From: Nocardioides nematodiphilus
Lineage (GTDB): Bacteria; Actinomycetota; Actinomycetes; Propionibacteriales; Nocardioidaceae
Direction: 5' to 3'
DNA length: 64,000 bases
Assembly (NCBI RefSeq): GCF_020216525.1
Contig: NZ_JAIWOY010000002.1
Span: 62,001 to 126,000 of the forward strand
Under the pieces are notes generated by a model. That model was not told the DNA's origin. It ran no database searches and worked only from the letters and a program-made list of their open reading frames with translations. How positions within the stretch are numbered: the first letter of the stretch is position 1; each line of letters opens with the position of its first letter. Below, piece by piece: positions 52,053 through 60,231 of the stretch. The position numbers were made by a program, and so were the translations under genes.

Positions 52053-52187
52053 TCACCCTCCCTCGGGCAGCGCCACACTCGCGGCGGCCTCGCTGATCGC
52101 CGGCTCGTCCTCGTGGACGTACGTGCCGCCCGCGGCGAGAGACGCGACCGCAGCGAGCACGCACGACGCCGCGAAAGCCGGCCGCAC
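52053..52187 (-). CDS. Possible 44-residue secreted small protein
   Basis: GTG 52187 opens a 44-codon frame. The start RPAFAASCVLAAVASLAAGG looks like a signal peptide or membrane helix and is followed by an acidic tail (VHEDEPAISEAA). It is convergent with map and divergent from the decarboxylase, whose promoter it nearly abuts. There is no known family and composition alone could explain it. Confidence 0.3.
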   Translation of the reverse strand: MRPAFAASCVLAAVASLAAGGTYVHEDEPAISEAAASVALPEGG

Positions 52188-52228
52188 GCCGCCTCGCGTT
52201 GCTGAACAGCCCCAACCATGGTCCGGGC

Positions 52229-52234
52229 TACGCT
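52229..52234 (+). promoter_or_regulatory. -10 box of leaderless decarboxylase transcript
   Basis: TACGCT lies 7 nt before ATG 52242 with no ribosome-binding site. Confidence 0.5.
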
Positions 52235-52241
52235 GCGAGCC

Positions 52242-53639
52242 ATGGACTCGGCGAGGGAGGCAGTGAGCGATCCTGCCCGGATGCACCGGTACGGACCCGA
52301 AGCGGACAAGCTTGCGCGCCGCCTGGCGGACCTGAGCGTGGCACGGCTGCGCGACCCCGTCCCGCTGGACGGGACCGCCACGTACGAAGCGCTGAACGCC
52401 GCCGCCGGCGACACGGTCACGGCCCAGGGACTCGGCGGCGATGCCGTGACGACGCTGTGGGACGAGGTGCTCTCCCGCGCCTGCATCTCCACCGACCACC
52501 CGCGCTACCTCGCCTTCATCCCGAGCGCGCCGGCCAAGGCCGCGGCCGCGTTCGACATGCTCATCGGCGCCTCCAGCGTCTACGGCGGCAGCTGGCTCGA
52601 GGGCGCCGGCGCGGTCTACGCCGAGAACCAGGCCCTGCGCTGGATCGCGGACCTCGCCGGGCTGCCGGCCGAGGCCGGCGGCGTCTTCGTCCAGGGCGGC
52701 ACCGCCGGCAACCTCTCGGCCCTCGTCGCGGCGCGGGCCGCCGTCCAACGCCGCCGTGGCAGCCGGCCCGTCCGCTGGGCGGTGCTGCTCAGCGAGGAGA
52801 CCCACTCGTCCGTACGCCACTCGCTCGAGTCGGTGATGGACGTCGACGTGATCGTCATCCCCGGTGACGAGCGCGGCCGGATGACCGGAGAGGCGGTGGC
52901 AGCCTGGGTGGCAGCCGCCACCCCCGAGGAGCGGGAGGCCGTCTTCGCGGTCGTCGCCACCGCGGGCACCACCAACCTCGGCGTGGTCGACGACATCGAC
53001 GGCATCGCCGACGTCTGCGAGGCGCACGACTGGTGGCTGCACGTCGACGGCGCCTACGGCGGCGCCGCAATGGCCGCGGCGTCCGTCCGGCATCTCTTCG
53101 CCGGCGTCGAGCGTGCCGACTCGCTCATCGTCGACCCGCACAAGTGGCTCTTCGCGCCCTTCGACGCCTGCGCGCTGCTCTACCGCGACCCGGTGCTGGC
53201 CCGGGCCGCGCACACCCAGCACGCGAGCTACCTCGAGGTCGTCAACGTCGACAGCGAGTGGAACCCGAGCGACTTCGCCGTCCAGCTGAGCCGCCGCGCC
53301 CGCGGGCTGCCGTTCTGGTTCTCCCTGGCGGTGCATGGCACCGACGCGTACGCCGAGGCCATCGAGCAGACCCTCGACACCGCCCGCGCCACGCACGCGC
53401 TGATCGACAACGCCGACCACCTCGAGCTTCTTGTGGAGCCGGACCTCTCGGTGCTGATCTTCGCGCGTACGGGCTGGACGCAGGACGACTACACCGCGTG
53501 GAGCGCCGACCTGCTCGCCCGCGACGTCGCCTTCATCACGCCCAGCCGGCATCGCGGCCAGGTCTGCACCCGGATCGCGGTGGTCAACCCGCTCACCACC
53601 ATCGCCGACATCGCCCGGGTGCTCGACTCGATGCGCTGA
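52242..53639 (+). CDS. PLP-dependent group II (aromatic/glutamate-type) decarboxylase
   Basis: A 465-residue fold-type I PLP enzyme of the Pfam pyridoxal_deC family. H188 (ETHSS) stacks on the cofactor, D269 (HVDGAYGG) binds the pyridine nitrogen and K301 (DPHKWLF) forms the Schiff base. Relatives decarboxylate aromatic L-amino acids, diaminobutyrate or glutamate; the substrate is not assignable. ATG 52242 fits the leaderless promoter; the frame is open to 52218. Confidence 0.88.
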   Translation: MDSAREAVSDPARMHRYGPEADKLARRLADLSVARLRDPVPLDGTATYEALNAAAGDTVTAQGLGGDAVTTLWDEVLSRACISTDHPRYLAFIPSAPAKAAAAFDMLIGASSVYGGSWLEGAGAVYAENQALRWIADLAGLPAEAGGVFVQGGTAGNLSALVAARAAVQRRRGSRPVRWAVLLSEETHSSVRHSLESVMDVDVIVIPGDERGRMTGEAVAAWVAAATPEEREAVFAVVATAGTTNLGVVDDIDGIADVCEAHDWWLHVDGAYGGAAMAAASVRHLFAGVERADSLIVDPHKWLFAPFDACALLYRDPVLARAAHTQHASYLEVVNVDSEWNPSDFAVQLSRRARGLPFWFSLAVHGTDAYAEAIEQTLDTARATHALIDNADHLELLVEPDLSVLIFARTGWTQDDYTAWSADLLARDVAFITPSRHRGQVCTRIAVVNPLTTIADIARVLDSMR

Positions 53640-53656
53640 CCTGGGGCGACCCCTGC

Positions 53657-53662
53657 GACACT
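53657..53662 (+). promoter_or_regulatory. -10 box of leaderless DUF3263 transcript
   Basis: GACACT lies 7 nt before ATG 53670. It fits the TANNNT pattern only loosely (A2, T6). Confidence 0.35.
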
Positions 53663-53669
53663 GTGCGCC

Positions 53670-53921
53670 ATGCAGCAGGGACTGAGCGAGCGCGAGACCG
53701 ACATCCTCGGCTTCGAGCGCTCGTGGTGGACGCACGGCGGCGGCAAGGAGTCCGCGATCCGCGAGACGTTCGATCTGAGCGCCGGGGACTACTACCGGAT
53801 GCTCGGCGACCTGATCGACCACCCCGCCGCGATGGACGCCGACCCGCTCCTCGTACGCCGTCTGCGACGCCAGCGACTCACCCGTCAGCGCGAGCGATCG
53901 GCCCGCCGCAGCCAGGACTGA
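53670..53921 (+). CDS. DUF3263 small actinobacterial protein
   Basis: An 83-residue soluble protein: LSERETDILGFERSWW, then ESAIRETFDLSAGDYYRMLGDLIDHP, and a basic tail LVRRLRRQRLTRQRERSARR. The middle resembles a sigma-like helix-turn-helix and the tail could bind nucleic acid. The family is restricted to actinobacteria and its function is unknown. It stands alone, followed by the hairpin at 54046. Confidence 0.88.
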   Translation: MQQGLSERETDILGFERSWWTHGGGKESAIRETFDLSAGDYYRMLGDLIDHPAAMDADPLLVRRLRRQRLTRQRERSARRSQD

Positions 53922-54008
53922 GCAGTGGGCCGCGCGCCGTACTGACCCCACGAGTAGTCCGAACGGGCTATCTAAACCAACCATCGTGATCATCTTGGCC
54001 GCTTGACC

Positions 54009-54038
54009 GTGACACTGTGTCGCGCATCGACCTACGCT
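54009..54038 (+). promoter_or_regulatory. Promoter firing just upstream of a terminator
   Basis: GTGACA (54009-54014), an 18-nt spacer and TACGCT (54033-54038) form a good sigma-A-like promoter with a predicted start near 54045. A perfect terminator begins at 54046. The product would be either a tiny hairpin RNA of about 45 nt or a conditionally terminated leader of the aidB-like gene. Confidence 0.45.
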
Positions 54039-54045
54039 TCATCTT

Positions 54046-54088
54046 GCCGAACCGCTGATGACCCGAGACGTCAGCGGTTCGGCTTTTT
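54046..54088 (+). terminator. Intrinsic terminator with T-tract
   Basis: A perfect 13-bp stem GCCGAACCGCTGA / TCAGCGGTTCGGC with a 12-nt loop is followed immediately by TTTTT (54084-54088). This is the most canonical Rho-independent terminator in the window. It ends transcription from DUF3263 or acts as an attenuator before the aidB-like gene. Confidence 0.85.
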
Positions 54089-54113
54089 AGATCTCCAGCG
54101 CCGCGCCGGTGAC

Positions 54114-54119
54114 TACGCT
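54114..54119 (+). promoter_or_regulatory. -10 box of leaderless aidB-like transcript
   Basis: TACGCT lies 6 nt before ATG 54126, so the gene has its own promoter downstream of the terminator. Confidence 0.5.
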
Positions 54120-54125
54120 CGCCCC

Positions 54126-55823
54126 ATGGCGTCCTCAGCACCCGGCACGATCCCCACCCGCTTCGAGCTCCGCACCGCGAGCAACCAGGCTCCCCCGCTG
54201 GTCGGGCACAACGTCGTCACCGGCGACGCGGCCCTCGCCGAGGCCGTACGCAGGCACGGCTCCGAGGACGTGCTCGACTCGCTGGTGCCGCTCGGCGCCG
54301 AGGCCGGCACCGCTGACGCCCGTGAGCACGGCCTGCTGGCCAACACCCATCACCCGGAGCTGGTCAACTACGACCGCTTCGGCAACCGCGTCGACGAGAT
54401 CCGCTTCCACCCGTCGTGGCACTGGCTGATGGAGCGCGCGGTCGGGCACGGCCTGGCCGCGGCGCCCTGGGAGCAGCAGGCCGGCGGAGACGCCCACGCG
54501 CACCTGCGTCGCGCCGCCGGTTTCCTGGCCTGGTCGCAGACCGAGCCCGGCCACGGCTGCCCGATCTCGATGACGTACGCCGCCGTGCCCGCGCTGCGCG
54601 CCGACGCCGCCCTCGCGGTGGAGTGGACGCCGCTGCTCGCCTCGCTGCGCTACGACCCGGGGATGCGCCCCGCGAGCGCCAAGCTCGGTGCGCTGGCCGG
54701 GATGGGGATGACCGAGAAGCAGGGCGGCTCGGACGTACGCGCGAACGTGACGACCGCCCGCCCGACCGGGACCGACGGCGAGTACACGCTGCACGGGCAC
54801 AAGTGGTTCACCTCCGCCCCGCAGAACGACCTCTTCCTCGTCCTGGCGCAGGCGCCCGGCGGGGTCACCTGCTTCGTCCTCCCCCGCGTCCTGCCCGACG
54901 GCAGCCCCAACCGGATGGACGTCGTGCGGCTCAAGGACAAGCTGGGCAATCGCTCCAACGCCTCGTCGGAGCTCGAGTTCGACGGCACCGTGGTGCGCCG
55001 TCTGGGCGACGAGGGCCGCGGGGTGCGCACCATCATCGAGATGGTCGCCGCCACCCGGCTCGACTGTGTGGTCGGCTCGGCCTCCCTGATGCGCAAGGCC
55101 GTCGCGGAGGCGTCGTGGCACGTCGCGCACCGCTCGGCGTTCGGTGGGCTGCTGGCCGACAAGCCACTGATGCGCAACGTCATCGCCGACCTCGCGGTCG
55201 AGTCCGAGGCCGCCACCGCCCTCGCGATGCGCCTGGCGGCCGCGGTCGACCGCGCCGAGACCCCGCACGAGGCGGCCCTGCGCCGCATCGCGCTCCCGCT
55301 GGCGAAGTTCTGGGTCTGCAAGCGCACCCCCGGCATGGTCGCCGAGGCGCTGGAGTGCCTGGGCGGCAACGGGTACGTCGAGGAGTCCGGGCTGCCGCTG
55401 CTCTACCGCGAGGCGCCGCTCAACTCGGTGTGGGAGGGCTCCGGCAACGTCAACGCCCTCGACGTGCTGCGCGCGCTGACCCGCGAGCCGGAGGTGCTCG
55501 ACGCCTATCTCACCGAGATCGGCTCCGCCCGCGGCGCCGACGCCCGGCTGGATCGATCGATCGACCATTTGCTCGCCATGCTCGGCACCTTGATGGGCTC
55601 CCCGGAGGAGCTGGAGGCCTCGGCGCGGCGCCTCGCGGGCCGGATGGCCGCGGTGCTGCAGGGCTCGCTGCTGGTTCGGTACGCACCCGCCGAGGTCGCC
55701 GACGTCTTCTGCGCCTCGCGCCTCGGCTGGGCGGACGGCAACGGCCACGACGGCACGTACGGCATGCTCGCCGGCGGCGACCTCGCCGCGATCGTCGAGC
55801 GCACCACGCCGATGTCCGCGTGA
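54126..55823 (+). CDS. aidB: AidB-like acyl-CoA dehydrogenase family flavoprotein
   Basis: A 565-residue flavoprotein that parallels E. coli AidB along its length: FHPSWHWLMERAV, GMGMTEKQGGSDVRANVT, HKWFTSAPQNDLFLVLAQ, RLKDKLGNRSNASSELEFDG and LGGNGYVEESGLPLLYREAPLNSVWEGSGN are all shared in pattern. AidB belongs to the adaptive response to alkylation and binds DNA and FAD. No Ada-type regulator is nearby, so the role may differ. It starts at ATG 54126 and is coupled to an MFS exporter by a GTGA overlap. Confidence 0.9.
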   Translation: MASSAPGTIPTRFELRTASNQAPPLVGHNVVTGDAALAEAVRRHGSEDVLDSLVPLGAEAGTADAREHGLLANTHHPELVNYDRFGNRVDEIRFHPSWHWLMERAVGHGLAAAPWEQQAGGDAHAHLRRAAGFLAWSQTEPGHGCPISMTYAAVPALRADAALAVEWTPLLASLRYDPGMRPASAKLGALAGMGMTEKQGGSDVRANVTTARPTGTDGEYTLHGHKWFTSAPQNDLFLVLAQAPGGVTCFVLPRVLPDGSPNRMDVVRLKDKLGNRSNASSELEFDGTVVRRLGDEGRGVRTIIEMVAATRLDCVVGSASLMRKAVAEASWHVAHRSAFGGLLADKPLMRNVIADLAVESEAATALAMRLAAAVDRAETPHEAALRRIALPLAKFWVCKRTPGMVAEALECLGGNGYVEESGLPLLYREAPLNSVWEGSGNVNALDVLRALTREPEVLDAYLTEIGSARGADARLDRSIDHLLAMLGTLMGSPEELEASARRLAGRMAAVLQGSLLVRYAPAEVADVFCASRLGWADGNGHDGTYGMLAGGDLAAIVERTTPMSA

Positions 55824-57220
55824 GCGTCCCTGCCGTGTCCGCGGTCCGGATGGGCACGCCCACCGGGCGGGCCGTCGTCGCGGCGGCGACCCTCGGCTCG
55901 GGCATGGCCCTGCTCGACGGGACCGTGGTCAACGTCGCGCTGCGCCGCATCGGCGAGGACCTCGACGCCTCGCTGCAGCAGCTGCAGTGGATCACCAACG
56001 CCTACCTGCTGACCCTGGCCAGCCTCATCCTGCTGGGCGGCTCGTTCGGCGACCGCTTCGGCCGACGGCGCGTCTTCGTGATCGGCGTGGTCTGGTTCGC
56101 CGTGGCGTCGCTGGCGTGCGGCCTCGCGCCCGACGTGGAGGTGCTGATCGCCGCCCGCGCGCTCCAGGGCATCGGCGGCGCGCTGCTGACGCCGGGCAGC
56201 CTGGCGATGATCCAGGGCGCCTTCACCCCCGAGGACCGGGCGCCGGCGATCGGCGCCTGGTCCGGACTCGGCAGCATCGCGGCCGCGATCGGGCCCTTTG
56301 TCGGCGGCGCCCTGATCGACTACGCGAGCTGGCGCTGGATCTTCCTGCTCAACCTCCCGCTGGCCGCGATCACCGTCCTGATCGCGGTGCGGGCGGTGCC
56401 GGAGACCCGCGACCCGCGCGCGTCCTCCCGCTTCGACCTGTCGGGCGCGGTGCTCGCCGCCCTCGCGCTCGGCGCCACGACGTACGCGCTCATCGAGTGG
56501 GGCAGCACGGCCGCCGTCGTCGCTGCGATCCTCGGCGTCACCGCAGGCGTCGCGTTCGTGGTGGTCGAGGCGCGTGAGCCCGAGCCGATGCTGGACCTGC
56601 GGCTCTTCCACGACGTCACCTTCAGTGCCTCCAACGCGATGACCCTGCTGGTCTACGGCGCTCTCGGGGCACTGACCTTCTTCGTCGTGCTCGAGTTGCA
56701 GACCGCGGCCGGCTGGTCCGCGCTCGCCGCCGGTGCCGCGTTCGTTCCGCTCACTCTCGTGATGGTCCTCCTCGCCTCCGCGGGCGGCCGGCTCGGCCAG
56801 CGGATCGGGCCGCGGCTCCCGATGAGCGTCGGCCCGCTCGTGATGGCGCTCGGGACGCTCGCGATGACCCGGATCGGGCCCGACGTGGACTTCTGGGTCG
56901 ACGTCCTCCCGGCTGTCATCGTGTTCGGTCTCGGCCTCGCGATCATGGTGGCCCCGCTGACCGCGACGGTGCTGGCCGCGGCGCCCGACGAGCAGGCCGG
57001 GCTGGCCAGCGGCGTGAACAACGCGGTCGCCCGCGCCGGATCGCTCCTCGCGGTGGCGGCCCTCCCGATCGCGGTCGGGCTCGGGGGCGACGACTACGCC
57101 GACCCAGGCGCCTTCGACGGCGCCTTCCACCATGCGATGCTGATCTGCGCCGGCCTCCTGGTCGCCGGTGGCGCCCTGTCCTGGCTCACCATCCGTCGGC
57201 CCGAGAGGATGGGCTCGTGA
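55820..57220 (+). CDS. MFS drug exporter, DHA2 (EmrB/QacA) family
   Basis: A 466-residue proton antiporter. Motif A is GGSFGDRFGRRRVF and motif C-like region is GIGGALLTPGSLAMIQ; ALLDGTVVNVALRRI in helix 1 is the DHA2 hallmark. About 13-14 helices are predicted. GTG 55820 overlaps the aidB stop; ATG 55850 is an alternative. Its stop overlaps the GntR gene, so flavoprotein, exporter and regulator form one operon, which suggests detoxification. Confidence 0.88.
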   Translation: MSVPAVSAVRMGTPTGRAVVAAATLGSGMALLDGTVVNVALRRIGEDLDASLQQLQWITNAYLLTLASLILLGGSFGDRFGRRRVFVIGVVWFAVASLACGLAPDVEVLIAARALQGIGGALLTPGSLAMIQGAFTPEDRAPAIGAWSGLGSIAAAIGPFVGGALIDYASWRWIFLLNLPLAAITVLIAVRAVPETRDPRASSRFDLSGAVLAALALGATTYALIEWGSTAAVVAAILGVTAGVAFVVVEAREPEPMLDLRLFHDVTFSASNAMTLLVYGALGALTFFVVLELQTAAGWSALAAGAAFVPLTLVMVLLASAGGRLGQRIGPRLPMSVGPLVMALGTLAMTRIGPDVDFWVDVLPAVIVFGLGLAIMVAPLTATVLAAAPDEQAGLASGVNNAVARAGSLLAVAALPIAVGLGGDDYADPGAFDGAFHHAMLICAGLLVAGGALSWLTIRRPERMGS

Positions 57221-57567
57221 TCACGATCGACGTCACCGCCGCCGAGCCGCCGTACGAGCAGGTCAAGGCGCAGATCACCGGCCAGGCGGCGAGCGGCGCG
57301 CTGGCCGCGGGCACCCGCCTCCCGCCGGTGCGACAGCTCGCCGAGGAGCTCGGGCTGGCCGCGAACACGGTCGCCAAGGCCTACCGCGAGCTCGAGCAGG
57401 CCGGCGTCATCGAGACCCGTGGTCGCGCCGGCAGCTTCGTCACCGGGCCCGGCGTGGATCGGGAGGCGCGTGCCGCGGCCGCCGCGTACGTCGCCCGCGT
57501 CTCGGCGCTGGGGCTCACCCCCGCCGAGGCGCTCCAGCACATCCAGCGGGCGCTCGACGTGGCCTAG
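57217..57567 (+). CDS. GntR-family regulator, YtrA subfamily
   Basis: A 116-residue regulator with an N-terminal winged helix (PPYEQVKAQITGQAASGALAAGTRLPPVRQLAEELGLAANTVAKAYRELEQAGVIETRGRAGSFV pattern) and only a short C-terminal helix pair, the YtrA layout. YtrA types control exporters next to them, so it probably regulates its own operon. GTG 57217 overlaps the exporter stop. Confidence 0.9.
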   Translation: MITIDVTAAEPPYEQVKAQITGQAASGALAAGTRLPPVRQLAEELGLAANTVAKAYRELEQAGVIETRGRAGSFVTGPGVDREARAAAAAYVARVSALGLTPAEALQHIQRALDVA

Positions 57568-57621
57568 GGGCCGGGAGCCGGAGTGCCGCTGACGCACGCC
57601 CGGGTTCCCTCATCCGGACCT

Positions 57622-57639
57622 CCTACCTTCCGGTAGGTT
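57622..57639. promoter_or_regulatory. Operator-like dyad overlapping the -10 of the DUF2804 gene
   Basis: CCTACC-TTCC-GGTAGG (57622-57637) is a perfect inverted repeat overlapping TAGGTT (57634-57639), which lies 6 nt before ATG 57646. The TACC/GGTA core recalls TetR- or GntR-type operators. The small GntR gene ends 55 nt upstream and is a candidate binder. Confidence 0.55.
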
Positions 57640-57645
57640 GCCGCC

Positions 57646-58650
57646 ATGGAGACGCTGGTCACACACGGACACCGGGCGACCGGCCTGTTCGACGTCCGCC
57701 CCACCCGGGTCAACCCGCTCGACGCGTTCCCAGCGCCCCGCCGCGCGGTCCAGCGCCTGCGCCTCAAGGAGTGGATCGGCTGGACCTTCATGCACCCGGA
57801 GCTGTCGGCCTCGATGATCCTCCAGGACGCGAACTACCTGGCCAGCTCGGAGATCTACGTCCGCGACGCCGTCTCCCAGCGGCTGACCCAGCACAGCGCG
57901 AGCGCGCGCGGCGGCAGCCTGCAGCTGCCGGAGGCGTTCTACGGCAGCTCGCCGAAGATCGACAGGCCCGGCTACCGGATCGCCTACGACCTCGGGCCGC
58001 TCGGCGGCATCCACCGGCTCCACGTCGACATCGCGGCCAAGGGCGACGAGCCGGCCATCCGTGCCGAGCTCGAGCTGGACGGCGCCGGCTCCTCGGCGCC
58101 GCTCTCGGTGAGCCAGCCGCTGCTCCCCCGCGGCCAGATGTACACCCATAAGCTCGTCTTCCCGGTCTCCGGCTCGCTGAGCGTCGGCGAGCACACCTAC
58201 GAGTTCCGGGCCGACCGCGACCTGGTCATCCTCGACGAGCACAAGACGTTCCTGCCGTACCGGACACACTGGCTGTGGGGCACGTTCGCCGAACGGCACG
58301 AGGACGGCATCGTCGGCGCGAACTTCTGCGAGCGACCCGACGCTCCCGGCACGCCCGGCGAGTCCTGCCTGTGGCTGCCCGACCCGTCCGGCCGGCCGGC
58401 CTGCATCGGCCTCGACGAGGTCGCCTTCGTCGCCGAGTCCGACGAGCCGCTCGCCCGCTGGCACGGCTTCTCCCACGACGGCCTGCTCGACGTCACCTTC
58501 ACCCCCGACGGCCGCAAGGACGTCAAGCATCAGCTCCTGGTGGCCGCGATCGACTACTGGCAGCTCTATGGCACCTGGTCCGGCACGGTGGCCGGCCGGC
58601 GCGTCACGCAGGTCCGTGGCGTGATGGAGAAGATGGACGCCCGGCTCTGA
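57646..58650 (+). CDS. DUF2804 family protein
   Basis: A 334-residue soluble, beta-rich protein. Segments RLRLKEWIGWTFMHPELSASMI, YRTHWLWGTFAERHEDG and FTPDGRKDVKHQLLVAAIDYWQLYGTWSG agree with the DUF2804 family as I recall it (related to lipocalin/AttH-like folds). The function is unknown. It is a single-gene unit with its own leaderless promoter and a terminator downstream. Confidence 0.72.
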   Translation: METLVTHGHRATGLFDVRPTRVNPLDAFPAPRRAVQRLRLKEWIGWTFMHPELSASMILQDANYLASSEIYVRDAVSQRLTQHSASARGGSLQLPEAFYGSSPKIDRPGYRIAYDLGPLGGIHRLHVDIAAKGDEPAIRAELELDGAGSSAPLSVSQPLLPRGQMYTHKLVFPVSGSLSVGEHTYEFRADRDLVILDEHKTFLPYRTHWLWGTFAERHEDGIVGANFCERPDAPGTPGESCLWLPDPSGRPACIGLDEVAFVAESDEPLARWHGFSHDGLLDVTFTPDGRKDVKHQLLVAAIDYWQLYGTWSGTVAGRRVTQVRGVMEKMDARL

Positions 58651-58660
58651 GCCTGACATG

Positions 58661-58698
58661 ACACCAGCCCCCGTCGCCTCGGCGACCGGGGCTGGTGT
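58661..58698. terminator. Bidirectional hairpin terminator
   Basis: An 18-bp stem ACACCAGCCCCCGTCGCC / GGCGACCGGGGCTGGTGT with one mismatch and a 2-nt apex lies between the convergent DUF2804 and YiaA/B genes. Confidence 0.78.
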
Positions 58699-58717
58699 GT
58701 CGTACCGGTCTCGCCGG

Positions 58718-59008
58718 TCAGGCGACCTCCTTCCACGGGTTGTGCTCGGAGAGGATCTTGTCGACCCGCGCCTGCTCGAGACGGGCGGTGACCGAGAGGC
58801 TCTCCTGGGCGTCGCGAACGCACTTGGCCAGCGAGAACGTCGAGGTCGTCAGGAACAGCGTGCCGAGGGCGAGGAACGCCTTGGGCCACGGCGCGCTCGG
58901 CAGCAGGTAGATCGCGAGCAGCATGGCGAAGAGCGCGGCGCCGAAGGCGATCGCGCTCTGCATGTAGAAGGCGGCGGTGTTCTTGGCGGAGGGAGTGTGG
59001 TTGTCCAT
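58718..59008 (-). CDS. YiaA/YiaB two-helix membrane protein
   Basis: A 96-residue protein from ATG 59008 (MDNHTPSAKNTAAFYMQS). Two membrane helices (about 20-38 and 45-62) are followed by AKCVRDAQESLSVTARLEQARVDKILSEHNPWK, the conserved cytosolic tail of the YiaAB family. The function is unknown. The frame is open to 59059 but the family start is at 59008. Confidence 0.75.
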   Translation of the reverse strand: MDNHTPSAKNTAAFYMQSAIAFGAALFAMLLAIYLLPSAPWPKAFLALGTLFLTTSTFSLAKCVRDAQESLSVTARLEQARVDKILSEHNPWKEVA

Positions 59009-59063
59009 GCGCCGAGTCTTCGCGGATCCGGCGTTGCCCACATCCGTACGCGTACTCACCTGC

Positions 59064-59069
59064 CAGACT
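59064..59069 (+). promoter_or_regulatory. -10 box of leaderless histidine kinase transcript
   Basis: CAGACT lies 7 nt before GTG 59077 in the divergent gap with the YiaA/B gene. Confidence 0.45.
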
Positions 59070-59076
59070 GCCTCGG

Positions 59077-60231
59077 GTGAGCACCGCAGGCGCCGCCATC
59101 GCCGTCGAGAGCCGACTGCTCCGCGCGCTCACGGTGCTGCGACTGGTCCTGCTCGCCAACGCGGTCGGGCTCAACATCTACCGCTCGGGGGACGTCGATC
59201 ACCCGCTCGCCGCGGCCGGCTGCGTGCTCGCGATGGTCGCCTGGACCGGGTACGCCGCCTGGGCCTACGTCGATCCGCGCCGTCGGACCCGGCTGCTGCT
59301 CGTCGCCGATCTCGGGGTCGCCGTGGCGCTCCTGGCGGCCACGCCGCTGGTCAAGGGCGGCGACTTCGACGCCACCATCCCGGGCTTCTGGATCGCGGGC
59401 GCGATGCTCGCCTGGGCGATCCACTTCCGCCTGCGCGGCGGCCTGGTCGCGGGCCTCGTCCTCGCGGCGGCCGACCTCGCGCTGCGCCAGCAGCACCACG
59501 CCAGCGACTACAATGACGCGTTCCTGCTGGTCATCGCCGGGCCGGTGGTCGGCTTCATGTGCGGCTCCCTGCAGCAGATGGCGACCGAGCGGGACGCGGC
59601 GGAGCGGTCAGCGGCACGCGCCGCGGAGCGCGCCCGGCTCGCCCGGGTGGTCCACGACGGGACTCTCCAGGTGCTCGCGCTGGTGCAGCGCCGCGGCCAC
59701 GACCTCGGCGGCGAGGCCGCCGAGCTGGGCGCGCTGGCGGCGCACCAGGAGCAGTCCCTGCGCTCCCTGCTGCGCGCATCCGACGCTGCGACGGCCGCAG
59801 AGCTCTCGGGGGCTCCCGCACCGGGCGAACTGGACCTGGTGACCGCCCTGTCGCGCCTCGAGCGGCCCGGCGTCACCGTGTCGGCACCCGGGTTCGCGAT
59901 CGAGCTGCCCGCCCCGGTCGTCACCGAGCTGGTCGCCGCGGTCGACGCCTGTCTGGCCAACGTCCGGTGCCACGTCGGCCAGGAGGCACCCGCCTGGGTG
60001 CTGCTCGAAGCAGCGCCGGAGCGGATCGAGGTCACCGTGCGCGACGAGGGCCCCGGTATCCCTGCCGGCAGGCTCGAGGAGGCGGAGGCCGAGGGGCGGC
60101 TCGGCGTCAGCGGGTCGATCCGCGGGCGTCTTGCCGACCTCGGCGGCACCGCCACCGTGACCAGCGGCAGCTACGGGACCGAGTGGTCGCTGGTGCTGCC
60201 GCGTACGACCCTGCGCGAGGAGGCGCGATGA
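59077..60231 (+). CDS. MacS-like sensor histidine kinase
   Basis: A 384-residue NarL-class sensor kinase. Five to six N-terminal membrane helices (about 15-165) lack a large external domain, suggesting membrane sensing. The dimerisation helix contains the phospho-acceptor H193 in LARVVHDGTLQVLALVQRRG, a sequence typical of MacS kinases. The HATPase domain has VRDEGPGIPAGRL and a C-terminal G box. The stop overlaps the regulator gene, making a two-component pair. Confidence 0.88.
   Translation: MSTAGAAIAVESRLLRALTVLRLVLLANAVGLNIYRSGDVDHPLAAAGCVLAMVAWTGYAAWAYVDPRRRTRLLLVADLGVAVALLAATPLVKGGDFDATIPGFWIAGAMLAWAIHFRLRGGLVAGLVLAAADLALRQQHHASDYNDAFLLVIAGPVVGFMCGSLQQMATERDAAERSAARAAERARLARVVHDGTLQVLALVQRRGHDLGGEAAELGALAAHQEQSLRSLLRASDAATAAELSGAPAPGELDLVTALSRLERPGVTVSAPGFAIELPAPVVTELVAAVDACLANVRCHVGQEAPAWVLLEAAPERIEVTVRDEGPGIPAGRLEEAEAEGRLGVSGSIRGRLADLGGTATVTSGSYGTEWSLVLPRTTLREEAR

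Noticed and set aside
53922..54045. tRNA or other structured RNA gene between DUF3263 and the terminator
   Set aside because: No cloverleaf or TTCRANNC box could be found; only a promoter-like sequence and the hairpin are supported.
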